This document shows, piece after piece, positions 1 through 6,565 of a DNA stretch of 7,633 bases. Where the stretch lies: positions 1-7,633 of the forward strand of contig CAKSSZ010000070.1 of NCBI GenBank assembly GCA_934489915.1, given 5' to 3'. Positions within the stretch are counted from its first letter, which is position 1. Each line of letters opens with the position of its first letter. This stretch comes from an uncultured Clostridia bacterium. Lineage in GTDB: Bacteria > Bacillota > Clostridia > HGM11514. Made by a program: the position numbers and the translations under genes. The notes under the pieces are model-generated. The model was given only the letters and a program-made list of their open reading frames with translations. It did not search any database and had not been told where the DNA came from.

Positions 1-1266
1 AACCAAAATGCGCTGAAAAATCTGATCAATGCCCAAGACGTCATGTGCGTAGAGGGGAACGGCGCTTTGTATACTGACCAGGAGGAGGCGGGTGTTTCCA
101 AGGCGGATTTGATGGTTGCTTGCACTTCTATGGATGAGTTAAATATGTTGTGCTGCCTGCTGGCAAAGAAGCTGGGTGCCAAAAAAACCATTGCACGGGT
201 ACGGGATCCTCAATATTTTAAACAGCTGAACTTTATGAAGGATGAGCTGGGGCTGAGCATGGGCGTGAATCCGGAGCTGGCGGCTGCTGCTGAAATTGCC
301 CGGATTATTATTTTCCCGGCGGCGACAAAGATTGAGCTGTTTTCCAAAGGCAGAGTTGAACTGGTGGAGTTTAAGCTTTCCAAAGAAAGCGTGCTGGACG
401 GAATGTCCCTGTTTGAGCTTTATAAAAAATATAAGGTGAAAGTCTTGGTGTGTGCGGTTCAGCGGGAGGGAGAGGTGTATATCCCTAATGGGGAATTCCG
501 CTTAAAATCCGGGGATAAAATTAACCTGAGCGCTTCTCATGAAAATATTGAACGGTTTTTTAAGGCCATCGGCATTATGAAAAATCAGTCAAAATCCGCT
601 ATGATTGTGGGCGGAGGCCGGGTGGCATATTACTTAACCCAGGCGTTGCAGGAGCTGGGTATCAAAGTGAAAATTATTGAGCAGGATTATCACCGCTGTA
701 TGGAGCTGAGCGATCTTCTGCCCAGGGCTTCCATTATCCATGGAGACGGGACGGATCAGTCTTTGCTGAAGGAAGAGGGGCTTGCTCAGGTGGACGCTTT
801 TGCCTCTTTGACCGGAATTGATGAAGAAAATATTATTATGGCGATGTTTGCAACCAGCTGTAATGTCCCGAAGGTAGCGGCGAAGGTCAATCGGGATTCT
901 TACGCGAATATGGCAGACATGCTGGGACTGGAAAGCATTGTTTCGCCAAAAAATATTACAGCCAATCATATTGTCAGTTATGTGCGTGCCATGCAGAATT
1001 CCTTTGGCAGTAATATTGAAACTTTGTATCAGCTGGTAGATAACCAAGTGGAAGCATTGGAATTTGCGGTGCGGGAGGACGGCGATTATATCGGCGTTCC
1101 GTTAAAGCAGTTAAAGTTGAAAAAAAATCTGCTGATTGCCAGTATTGTTCGGAAACGGAATTGTATTATTCCGGGCGGGGATGATCACATTGAAATTGGG
1201 GATAATGTGATTGTTGTATGCCGCAATCAACGGTTTAAGGATTTAAAAGAAATTTTGCAGGGGTAG
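1..1266 (+). CDS. trkA: Trk/Ktr potassium uptake regulatory subunit TrkA (5'-truncated by window edge)
   Basis: Cytoplasmic NAD(H)/nucleotide-binding subunit that gates the TrkH potassium channel. The frame is open from base 1 (NQNALKNLINAQDVMCVEG), so the ATG at 43 is internal and the true start lies upstream. What is seen is the end of the first Rossmann (RCK_N) domain, with VEGNG and the ARVRDPQY segment. A first RCK_C domain follows (roughly 330-580, with SGDKINL). A second RCK_N (from about 595) has the glycine-rich MIVGGGRVAYYL, an acidic residue after beta-2 (KIIEQD) and HGDGTD. A second RCK_C ends the protein (IEIGDNVIVVC). This duplicated N-C-N-C layout is that of full-length TrkA (about 450 residues) rather than single-domain KtrA; 421 residues are visible. 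The first GxGxxG motif is outside the window. Its stop is 9 nt before trkH, so co-transcription is expected. TrkA identity is firm. Confidence 0.95.
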   Translation, partial: NQNALKNLINAQDVMCVEGNGALYTDQEEAGVSKADLMVACTSMDELNMLCCLLAKKLGAKKTIARVRDPQYFKQLNFMKDELGLSMGVNPELAAAAEIARIIIFPAATKIELFSKGRVELVEFKLSKESVLDGMSLFELYKKYKVKVLVCAVQREGEVYIPNGEFRLKSGDKINLSASHENIERFFKAIGIMKNQSKSAMIVGGGRVAYYLTQALQELGIKVKIIEQDYHRCMELSDLLPRASIIHGDGTDQSLLKEEGLAQVDAFASLTGIDEENIIMAMFATSCNVPKVAAKVNRDSYANMADMLGLESIVSPKNITANHIVSYVRAMQNSFGSNIETLYQLVDNQVEALEFAVREDGDYIGVPLKQLKLKKNLLIASIVRKRNCIIPGGDDHIEIGDNVIVVCRNQRFKDLKEILQG

Positions 1267-1278
1267 GGGAAACACTTG
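1265..1278 (+). promoter_or_regulatory. Shine-Dalgarno and TTG start codon of trkH
   Basis: AGGGGA (1265-1270) overlaps the trkA stop codon and sits 5 nt before a TTG at 1276. This selects TTG as the start of trkH. The next in-frame ATG (1312, codon 13) would remove the start of the N-terminal hydrophobic region. The overlap of stop codon and ribosome site suggests translational coupling of trkA and trkH. Confidence 0.65.
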
Positions 1279-2727
1279 AACAGAAGACTGGTAATACAAA
1301 TTCTCGGGAAAATGCTTTTGGCGGAGGCGGCATTGTTGACGCTGCCCCTGCTTGTTTCGCTTTGTTACGGAGAAAACAGATGTGCTTTTATGTTTTCGGT
1401 TGTGGCAATTGCTTTGGCGCTTTGCAGTCTGCCGGCTATTTTTTTACATGTGGATGACCGTTCGATTTATGCGAAGGAAGGATTGGTCATTGTCATTTTT
1501 ACATGGGTGATGTGGTCCCTGGCCGGTGCGCTGCCTTTTTGGCTGGGGCGGTATATCCCGCATTATGTAGACGCTTTTTTTGAAACCGTATCCGGCTTTA
1601 CCACAACGGGGGCGACTATTTTAAGCCAGGTGGAGCATTTACCCCACGGGATTTTATTCTGGCGTTGCTTTACCCATTGGATCGGTGGGATGGGCGTTAT
1701 TTTATTTGTGATGGCAGTGGTGCAGGTGAGTGAGAACCACTCGATCCACTTAATGCGGGCAGAGCTGACGGGACCGTCTGTTGGAAAGTTGGTGCCGAAG
1801 GGGATGCATACGGCAAAAATTTTGTACGGTATTTACATTGCGCTGACCCTGCTTGAATTTTTCTTTTTATTAGGCGGCGGGATGCCTGCCTTTGATAGCC
1901 TGGTGCATGCTTTTTCCACCGCAGGGACCGGTGGGTTTTCTACCAAAAATGCCAGTATAGCGGCGTATGACAGCGTTTATTTGGAGGTAGTGATTACTGC
2001 CTTTATGCTGCTGTTCAGCATTAATTTTAATTTGTTTTATTTTTGCTTAATTCGACGGTTTTCTCTGGTTTGGCAAAACAGTGAGTGGAAGGTGTTTTTC
2101 GGTATTGTAGGGGTTGCCATTGTGCTGGTGACTGCTACCATTTATCCTACCTATCACGCCTTAGGGGAAAGCCTGCGTTATGCCAGCTTTCAGGTGGCGG
2201 CTTGCATCAGCACCACCGGCTTCGTGACTGCTGATTTTGATGTGTGGAGCGAGGCGGCTAAGTGGATTTTACTGGGGATGATGGTGGTTGGTGGCTGTGC
2301 CGGATCTACAGCAGGCGGCATGAAAGTGATCCGGATTCAAATTCTTTGGAAATCCATTGTGGGCGAGGTAAAAAAACTGATTCACCCGCAGACGATCAGT
2401 CGGCCAAAGCTGGATGATAAGGCATTGAAAGACAGTGAAGTACACGGCGTATTAATTTATGTGGCAACCTTATTCTTACTGTCCTGCGCTTCTATTTTCC
2501 TGGTATCCTTTGACAATCAGGGGGTGGAAACCAGCCTGACGGCGGTGCTTACCTGTATCAATAATGTGGGTCCGGGTTTGGCTGCGGTAGGTCCGGTGGA
2601 GAATTTCGGGCATATGAGTGTTCTGGCAAAGCTTGTGCTGTCTGCCGATATGTTGTTAGGGCGGTTGGAGATTTACCCGGTTTTGCTTTTCTTTCTTCCT
2701 TCCGTCTGGCGAAAAAAATTCTTATAA
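1276..2727 (+). CDS. trkH: Trk-type potassium uptake transmembrane protein TrkH
   Basis: Integral membrane K+-translocating subunit of the Trk/Ktr system (SKT superfamily), paired with the TrkA gene just upstream. At 483 residues it has the usual TrkH length, longer than many KtrB proteins, with about ten or more hydrophobic segments. All four pseudo-repeat pore loops are visible, each with its filter glycine: TVSGFTTTGATI (about 105-115), FSTAGTGGFSTKN (213-225), CISTTGFVTADFDVW (310-324) and INNVGPGLAAVGP (428-440). The intramembrane gating-loop segment VGGCAGSTAGGMK (338-350) and the C-terminal GRLEIYPVL signature (462-470), with its conserved arginine, are both present. No frameshift or missing filter residue was seen. 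The start is TTG. The next gene begins 15 nt later. Trk identity is secure; TrkH versus TrkG/KtrB naming rests on length and the TrkA partner. Confidence 0.96.
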   Translation: MNRRLVIQILGKMLLAEAALLTLPLLVSLCYGENRCAFMFSVVAIALALCSLPAIFLHVDDRSIYAKEGLVIVIFTWVMWSLAGALPFWLGRYIPHYVDAFFETVSGFTTTGATILSQVEHLPHGILFWRCFTHWIGGMGVILFVMAVVQVSENHSIHLMRAELTGPSVGKLVPKGMHTAKILYGIYIALTLLEFFFLLGGGMPAFDSLVHAFSTAGTGGFSTKNASIAAYDSVYLEVVITAFMLLFSINFNLFYFCLIRRFSLVWQNSEWKVFFGIVGVAIVLVTATIYPTYHALGESLRYASFQVAACISTTGFVTADFDVWSEAAKWILLGMMVVGGCAGSTAGGMKVIRIQILWKSIVGEVKKLIHPQTISRPKLDDKALKDSEVHGVLIYVATLFLLSCASIFLVSFDNQGVETSLTAVLTCINNVGPGLAAVGPVENFGHMSVLAKLVLSADMLLGRLEIYPVLLFFLPSVWRKKFL

Positions 2728-2742
2728 TCTGGGGGTGCGAAA

Positions 2743-4773
2743 ATGAAAAAATTAGGCGCTGCAATCTTTTTGTTCCTGCTGTTATTGGCTTGTCCGGCAA
2801 GTGCAGAGGGCGGAAGCGGACAACCTATTTATTATACGCTGCAGCTGCTCCACGAGGGAAGCTTTCCTGCCATTGAGTACCTAGAAAGCTACGAGGGAGC
2901 TGCGGGTGTTATTCGGGACGGCTTGTTGAATCGGCAGGAGGAAATCATTGTTTCAGCTCCCGATGACGATTGCGCAGCGTTGGCCGGTCTTTACCAAAAT
3001 GTAGTGAACAATTCGCCCAGACTGTCCTATGTGACCGGAAGCGTAGGAATAGTGCAGCTGGATGAGAGCCACTATCAAATTATCCCTCGCTATGAGGTTA
3101 CTAATGCAATCAGCTTGTTTTCAAGTCCTCGGGCAAACGCTGCTGTGCGGGAGATTCTTGCGCAGGTGGACGACCGAATGAGCGATGTGGAAAAAATGCT
3201 GGCGGTGCATGATTATATGCTGCTGCATTATGAATATGATTTAACCTATTCCATTTATGACGCACAGGAGTTTTTTGAAAATAAACGAGGGGTTTGCTCG
3301 GCGTATGCCTCGGCTTTCCAGTGGGTAATGGAAGAGCTGGGGATTCCCTGTACCATTGTCACCAGTGACGCAATGGATCATGCCTGGAATCTGGTTCGGG
3401 TGAAGGGAAATTGGTATCATATTGACGTGACCTGGGATGATCCGGTATCGGATACCTACGGCAGAGCATGGCACGATTATTTTATGGTGAGCGACAAGGC
3501 CATTGGTGACAGTGTTCATGGTCATTATGATTGGGACGCACCCTACCCGGCAAAAGACACCACCTATGATACTTATCCCTGGACATGCGCTGCATCTCCG
3601 ATGCAATATTATCAGGGTGCATGGTATTGGGCACAGGATACGGGGCAATCCTGCCAAGTTGACGGAGAGGAGGCTTTGTTCCTGGAAGGCGGCGTGTACC
3701 GGTATACCTTTTCGGATAACACCGTGACCTCCTTGATCCCGTCCTATGAATTTACAACTCTGCATATGAACCGGGGGTATTGCTATGCGGTCAGCCGGGA
3801 TCATAATTTATATATGGCTCCCGTAGGGGCGATCAATGCGGAAAATATGATCCGGGTTTCCGAGCTGACTTGTTTGGATCAGGATGGAAAGCTGGACGGT
3901 TTTTATATGGAACAGGGCAAGCTTTATTATGCTTATGCGGAACCGGAATATTACCAAATGGAAGACGGTCAGCTGAAAGCGAAATATCCCAATTATTTTA
4001 CTTATCGGTACAGTAATTCCCATGATTTAAGCGGTTATCGGTATCGGAAAAATTTATGCGGCAACCAGCTTACCTGGGAGCTTACGGACGGTGTTCTGCG
4101 GATTTCCGGAAGCGGAGCTATTTGGAATTATCCGGAGGAGTCCCCCTGGTGGGAGGAACGGAATACCATAAGGGCAATTTTGATTGACAAGGGCGTTACC
4201 CGAATTGGCAAACGTGCATTTTCGGGCTGCACAGCGCTTACGAGCGTATCCATACCGGAAGGGGTGACGGAGATTTCTTCCAGCGGATTTTCTTTTTGTT
4301 CCGGGCTGAAGTATCTTCAGCTGCCCCGATCCCTTGCGGAGATTGGGAACTCTGCATTTGCATCTTGCAATAACTTGAAGGAAGTATATTATGCCGGCAA
4401 TACGGCGTTGCAGACGGCGGTGAAGATCGGTACCCGTAACGACGCATTGACCCGTGCTGCGATCACCAACAACAGCACATTTCCCGCTCCGACTATTTCG
4501 TCTGTTTCTTCCTCGGTCAGTGCAGTGGTGGTGTGCAGCTTTACCGCTACCGTGCAGAATGTGAAATCGCCTTGCTTTTTAGTAGTGGCGGGGTATACCT
4601 GGGACGGAAAATTTCTGGATGCAGGGTATGTTCCCCTTTGGCCGGATGAAACAGAAAAAACAGTTGCCCTTTTGGGCTTTGGCATGAACAAGGGAAAGAT
4701 CATGATCTGGGACGGGATGGATTCTATGATTCCCTTATGCGAAGGAGTGGAAACGAGGGTTCCGCCCAGATAA
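2743..4773 (+). CDS. Secreted transglutaminase-like protein with BspA-type leucine-rich repeats
   Basis: 676-residue exported protein. Residues 1-21 are a signal peptide (MKK, hydrophobic 4-16). Cleavage could be type I after ASA (19-21) or lipoprotein-type at LLAC (Cys17). Residues about 25-120 resemble the N-terminal domain common before clostridial transglutaminase cores. The transglutaminase-like core (about 145-260) keeps the full triad: Cys185 in RGVCSAYA, His213 in DHAWN, Asp228 in HIDVTWDDP. Residues about 300-420 are aromatic-rich, possibly beta-repeat. Residues 439-460 (CGNQLTWELTDGVLRISGSG) are the usual prelude to BspA LRRs. About three LRR_5 repeats follow at 475-550 (IGKRAFSGCTALTSVSIPEGV and relatives). 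The end (595-676) is a beta-rich domain finishing in IMIWDGMDSMIPL, seen in other clostridial surface proteins. There is no LPXTG or dockerin. ATG has GGGGGTG (2731-2737) upstream. Function is unknown: cross-linking, peptidase or amidase activity at the cell surface are all possible. Confidence 0.88.
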   Translation: MKKLGAAIFLFLLLLACPASAEGGSGQPIYYTLQLLHEGSFPAIEYLESYEGAAGVIRDGLLNRQEEIIVSAPDDDCAALAGLYQNVVNNSPRLSYVTGSVGIVQLDESHYQIIPRYEVTNAISLFSSPRANAAVREILAQVDDRMSDVEKMLAVHDYMLLHYEYDLTYSIYDAQEFFENKRGVCSAYASAFQWVMEELGIPCTIVTSDAMDHAWNLVRVKGNWYHIDVTWDDPVSDTYGRAWHDYFMVSDKAIGDSVHGHYDWDAPYPAKDTTYDTYPWTCAASPMQYYQGAWYWAQDTGQSCQVDGEEALFLEGGVYRYTFSDNTVTSLIPSYEFTTLHMNRGYCYAVSRDHNLYMAPVGAINAENMIRVSELTCLDQDGKLDGFYMEQGKLYYAYAEPEYYQMEDGQLKAKYPNYFTYRYSNSHDLSGYRYRKNLCGNQLTWELTDGVLRISGSGAIWNYPEESPWWEERNTIRAILIDKGVTRIGKRAFSGCTALTSVSIPEGVTEISSSGFSFCSGLKYLQLPRSLAEIGNSAFASCNNLKEVYYAGNTALQTAVKIGTRNDALTRAAITNNSTFPAPTISSVSSSVSAVVVCSFTATVQNVKSPCFLVVAGYTWDGKFLDAGYVPLWPDETEKTVALLGFGMNKGKIMIWDGMDSMIPLCEGVETRVPPR

Positions 4774-4791
4774 AAACAGAATTGAAAACTT

Positions 4792-4841
4792 ACTGCTGGA
4801 TCGAATGAAAACGATGCAGCAGTTTTTTTGTCGTTTTTTTT
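4792..4841 (+). terminator. Intrinsic terminator after the trkAH-transglutaminase unit
   Basis: ACTGCTG (4792-4798) pairs with CAGCAGT (4817-4823). Beyond a G-G mismatch, ATCG (4800-4803) pairs with CGAT (4812-4815), leaving an AATGAAAA loop. Seven T residues (4823-4829) follow directly, and a second run of eight T residues lies at 4834-4841. It begins 18 nt after the transglutaminase stop and separates that unit from the spoIIGA promoter. Confidence 0.9.
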
Positions 4842-4859
4842 AGAATTTATATGCCCGAT

Positions 4860-4893
4860 TGTGACAGCTTTTTTGCTGGAAAGGGAGTATAAT
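4860..4893 (+). promoter_or_regulatory. Predicted spoIIG-type promoter with 21-bp spacer, possibly Spo0A-activated
   Basis: A consensus -10 TATAAT (4888-4893) lies 24 nt before the spoIIGA ATG. The best -35 is GTGACA (4861-4866, 5 of 6 to TTGACA), giving a 21-bp spacer instead of 17. The B. subtilis spoIIG promoter is known for a 22-bp spacer and dependence on Spo0A~P. Spo0A-box-like sequences fit this. The complement of 4860-4866 reads TGTCACA (6 of 7 to TGTCRAA) and overlaps the -35. TTTGTCGTT at 4827-4835 retains the TGTCG core. The -10 is convincing; Spo0A control is inferred. Confidence 0.6.
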
Positions 4894-4916
4894 GGAATAG
4901 AAAGCGGGGCGGGAAG

Positions 4917-5753
4917 ATGATCATATATGCCGATTTGTTGTTTCTCATTAATTTTTGTATGGATTATCTGATCTTAAAGCTTACGGCAAAAATGCTTCAT
5001 CGAGGAAAGCATTTTCTGCTTTCTGCATTTTTGGGAGGCATATACGGTGTGATTGCGGTAAGATTTCCTCCCTTAGGGAGCGCTTGGGTTCAGCTGCTGT
5101 TTGCTGCGGGCATGACAGCCCTTTCTTTTCCGCCGTCCTCATGGATCAATTTTGTGAAAGCATATGCTATGGTGCTTTTCGGCGCTTTTGCATCCGGTGG
5201 CTTGCTGATCGCTGTTTTAACCGCCCGGGGGCAAAGCGCTACGTATCACGGAATGTTGTATTTTGATTTTTCTTTGGCGGAGTTTTTGTTATTGGCGGGG
5301 TTGTGCTGGCTTTTTTTAAGCGTAATTTCTCGCTTGGAGCAAACCTTTGGTCGACAGCCGGTGCAGGAGGTGCTGATTTGCTGCCGTGGGAAGTGCGTGC
5401 GGCTGTCTGCATTGGTCGATACCGGGTGCAGCTTGGTGGATCCGCTGACAGGATATCCGGTAATGGTGGCAGAATATGAGAAAATCAGCTCAATTTTTTC
5501 AGAGGAACTGAAGGGAATGCTGACGGACAACTGCACCGGTCCTGTGCCGGAGCGTATCTATCAAATTCCGTTCCATACGTTAGAGTATGGTACAGGAGGG
5601 ATGTTGACGGCATTTCGGCCGGATTCTGTCACTGTGATTCAGAATCGGAAGGAGACGGTGCTGACTCACGTTTTGGTAGGGGTTGTTCAGAAAAAATTAA
5701 CAGATGATCAAAGCTATGAGGCATTGCTGCACCCTTCTATGATAGGTTGTTAG
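4917..5753 (+). CDS. spoIIGA: Sporulation sigma-E factor-processing peptidase SpoIIGA
   Basis: Membrane-embedded aspartic protease that removes the pro-sequence of sigma-E at the sporulation septum, activating the mother-cell programme. The N-terminal half (about 1-138) has about five hydrophobic segments and opens with the family signature MIIYADLLFLINFCMDYLIL. The C-terminal cytoplasmic half carries the aspartic-protease motif LVDTGCSLVDPLTGYPVMV, with catalytic Asp168. Further family landmarks are IPFHTL (217-222) and SYEALLHPSMI near the end (266-276). Length 278 is slightly shorter than the roughly 300 residues of B. subtilis SpoIIGA, but both halves are complete. The residue after DTG is Cys171 where Asn is usual. 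The start is ATG with GCGGGAAG just upstream, and no other start lies between the promoter and the signature. Its substrate gene sigE follows after an 83-nt spacer. Spo0A-type promoter upstream. Confidence 0.95.
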   Translation: MIIYADLLFLINFCMDYLILKLTAKMLHRGKHFLLSAFLGGIYGVIAVRFPPLGSAWVQLLFAAGMTALSFPPSSWINFVKAYAMVLFGAFASGGLLIAVLTARGQSATYHGMLYFDFSLAEFLLLAGLCWLFLSVISRLEQTFGRQPVQEVLICCRGKCVRLSALVDTGCSLVDPLTGYPVMVAEYEKISSIFSEELKGMLTDNCTGPVPERIYQIPFHTLEYGTGGMLTAFRPDSVTVIQNRKETVLTHVLVGVVQKKLTDDQSYEALLHPSMIGC

Positions 5754-5770
5754 CCAAACGATAGGAAGGG
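5732..5770 (+). promoter_or_regulatory. Potential hairpin masking the Shine-Dalgarno in the spoIIGA-sigE junction
   Basis: CCCTTC (5732-5737) can pair with GAAGGG (5765-5770), and TAT (5738-5740) with ATA (5761-5763), with G5764 bulged and a 20-nt loop. The 5' arm lies in the last codons of spoIIGA; the 3' arm includes the first half of the strong Shine-Dalgarno at 5766-5774. Ribosomes finishing spoIIGA would open it, a layout compatible with translational coupling. Predicted by eye only. Confidence 0.3.
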
Positions 5771-5795
5771 GAGGTTTCTTATGCGTCCGCAGTAA
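5766..5795 (+). other. Strong Shine-Dalgarno plus four-codon mini-ORF (MRPQ) upstream of sigE
   Basis: AAGGGGAGG (5766-5774) is the best ribosome-binding sequence in the window. It sits 6 nt before an ATG at 5781, which opens only ATG CGT CCG CAG TAA (5781-5795). Frame differs from that of sigE (5837), so this is not a 5' extension of sigE. The mini-ORF lies inside the stems of the structure at 5774-5818. It may be a ribosome landing or leader site rather than a functional peptide; translation is unproven. Confidence 0.4.
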
Positions 5796-5818
5796 GAAAC
5801 GACAAGCTGACTGCGGGC
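5774..5818 (+). ncRNA. Candidate H-type pseudoknot in the sigE leader
   Basis: Stem 1 is a perfect 8-bp inverted repeat, GTTTCTTA (5774-5781) with TAAGAAAC (5793-5800). Stem 2 pairs the stem-1 loop, GTCCGCAG (5785-5792), with CTGCGGGC (5811-5818): seven Watson-Crick pairs and one G-T wobble. Connecting loops would be 3, 0 and 10 nt, which is feasible for a pseudoknot. Alternatively the two stems are mutually exclusive hairpins. The sigE Shine-Dalgarno (AGGGAG, 5827-5832) begins 9 nt after stem 2. I recognise no known RNA family here. Confidence 0.4.
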
Positions 5819-5836
5819 AGAAAGACAGGGAGAGAA

Positions 5837-6559
5837 ATGAAAAAAACGGGAATGGGAAAATGGATGGAAGTTTACGCCGCCTTTTTGCGGCGGCTATGGC
5901 AGGGGAACCGGGTATTTTATATCGGCGGAAGCGATGTGCTGCCCCCGCCTTTACCGCCGGAGGAAGAGCATGACTGGGTGGAACGGCTGGAGCAGGGTGA
6001 TGCAGAAGCCCGGGATATGCTGATTGAACATAATTTGCGGCTGGTGGTGTACATCGCAAAAAAATTTGAAAATACCGGTGTGGGGATTGAGGATTTGATT
6101 TCCATTGGTACGATTGGGCTGATGAAGGCAGTAAATACCTTTGACGTATCTAAAAAAATTAAGCTGGCTACCTATGCTTCCCGATGTATTGAAAATGAAA
6201 TTTTAATGTATCTTCGGAAAACCAGTGCACAAAAAACAGAAGTGTCCATTGATGAGCCGTTAAAGGTGGATTGGGACGGGAATGAGCTGCTGCTATCCGA
6301 TATTCTCGGGACAGAGGGGGACAGTGTGGATAAGCAGCTGGACGACGAGGTAGATCGGCAGCTGTTATATTTGGCGCTCCACAAGCTTTCCCTGCGGGAA
6401 CAGAGAATTATGGAGCTGCGGTTCGGATTGATGGGCGGCCGGGAGCTGACGCAAAAAGAAGTAGCCGATCGGATGGGAATTTCCCAGTCTTACATTTCCC
6501 GGCTGGAAAAACGGATTATGAAGCGGATGAAAAAAGAAATTACCCGCATGATTTCTTAA
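5837..6559 (+). CDS. sigE: RNA polymerase sporulation sigma factor SigE (pro-sigma-E)
   Basis: Mother-cell-specific sigma-70 family factor, made as an inactive precursor and cleaved by SpoIIGA. Length 240 is essentially that of B. subtilis SigE (239). The pro-sequence MKKTGMGKWMEVYAAFLRRL is basic and amphipathic and runs to the junction VFYIGGSDVLPPPL (26-39). The FYIGG alignment implies cleavage near residue 27, as in B. subtilis. Region 2 is highly conserved: LRLVVYIAKKFENTG (67-81), EDLISIGTIGLMKAVNTF (85-102), KLATYASRCIENEILMYLRK (109-128). Next come SIDEPLKVDWDGNELLLSD (137-155) and region 4 with ELRFGL (193-198). The helix-turn-helix is LTQKEVADRMGISQSYISRLEKR (204-226). ATG at 5837 has AGGGAG 4 nt upstream, and this start gives the family-length pro-sequence. 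No promoter of its own was seen. The sigG gene that often follows sigE is absent. Confidence 0.97.
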   Translation: MKKTGMGKWMEVYAAFLRRLWQGNRVFYIGGSDVLPPPLPPEEEHDWVERLEQGDAEARDMLIEHNLRLVVYIAKKFENTGVGIEDLISIGTIGLMKAVNTFDVSKKIKLATYASRCIENEILMYLRKTSAQKTEVSIDEPLKVDWDGNELLLSDILGTEGDSVDKQLDDEVDRQLLYLALHKLSLREQRIMELRFGLMGGRELTQKEVADRMGISQSYISRLEKRIMKRMKKEITRMIS

Positions 6560-6565
6560 AATCGG

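Noticed and set aside
43..45. ATG at 43 as the start of trkA
   Set aside because: The frame is open from base 1 with TrkA-like residues before it, and starting here would delete most of the first Rossmann domain including its GxGxxG.
3241..3804. 187-codon open frame on the minus strand inside the transglutaminase gene
   Set aside because: It lies antisense to the well-supported transglutaminase core, lacks a recognisable domain, and has no convincing ribosome site.
4865..4878. CAGCTTTTTTGCTG as a second terminator
   Set aside because: Only a 4-bp stem with the T residues in the loop rather than after it; more likely promoter spacer sequence.
4955..5266. Plus-strand open frame overlapping spoIIGA in another frame
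   Set aside because: Wholly inside spoIIGA, with no ribosome site or recognisable protein features.
5747..5786. TTGTTA with a downstream AT-rich stretch as a separate sigE promoter
   Set aside because: No acceptable -10 lies at 16-18 bp spacing; the positions are purine-rich Shine-Dalgarno sequence.
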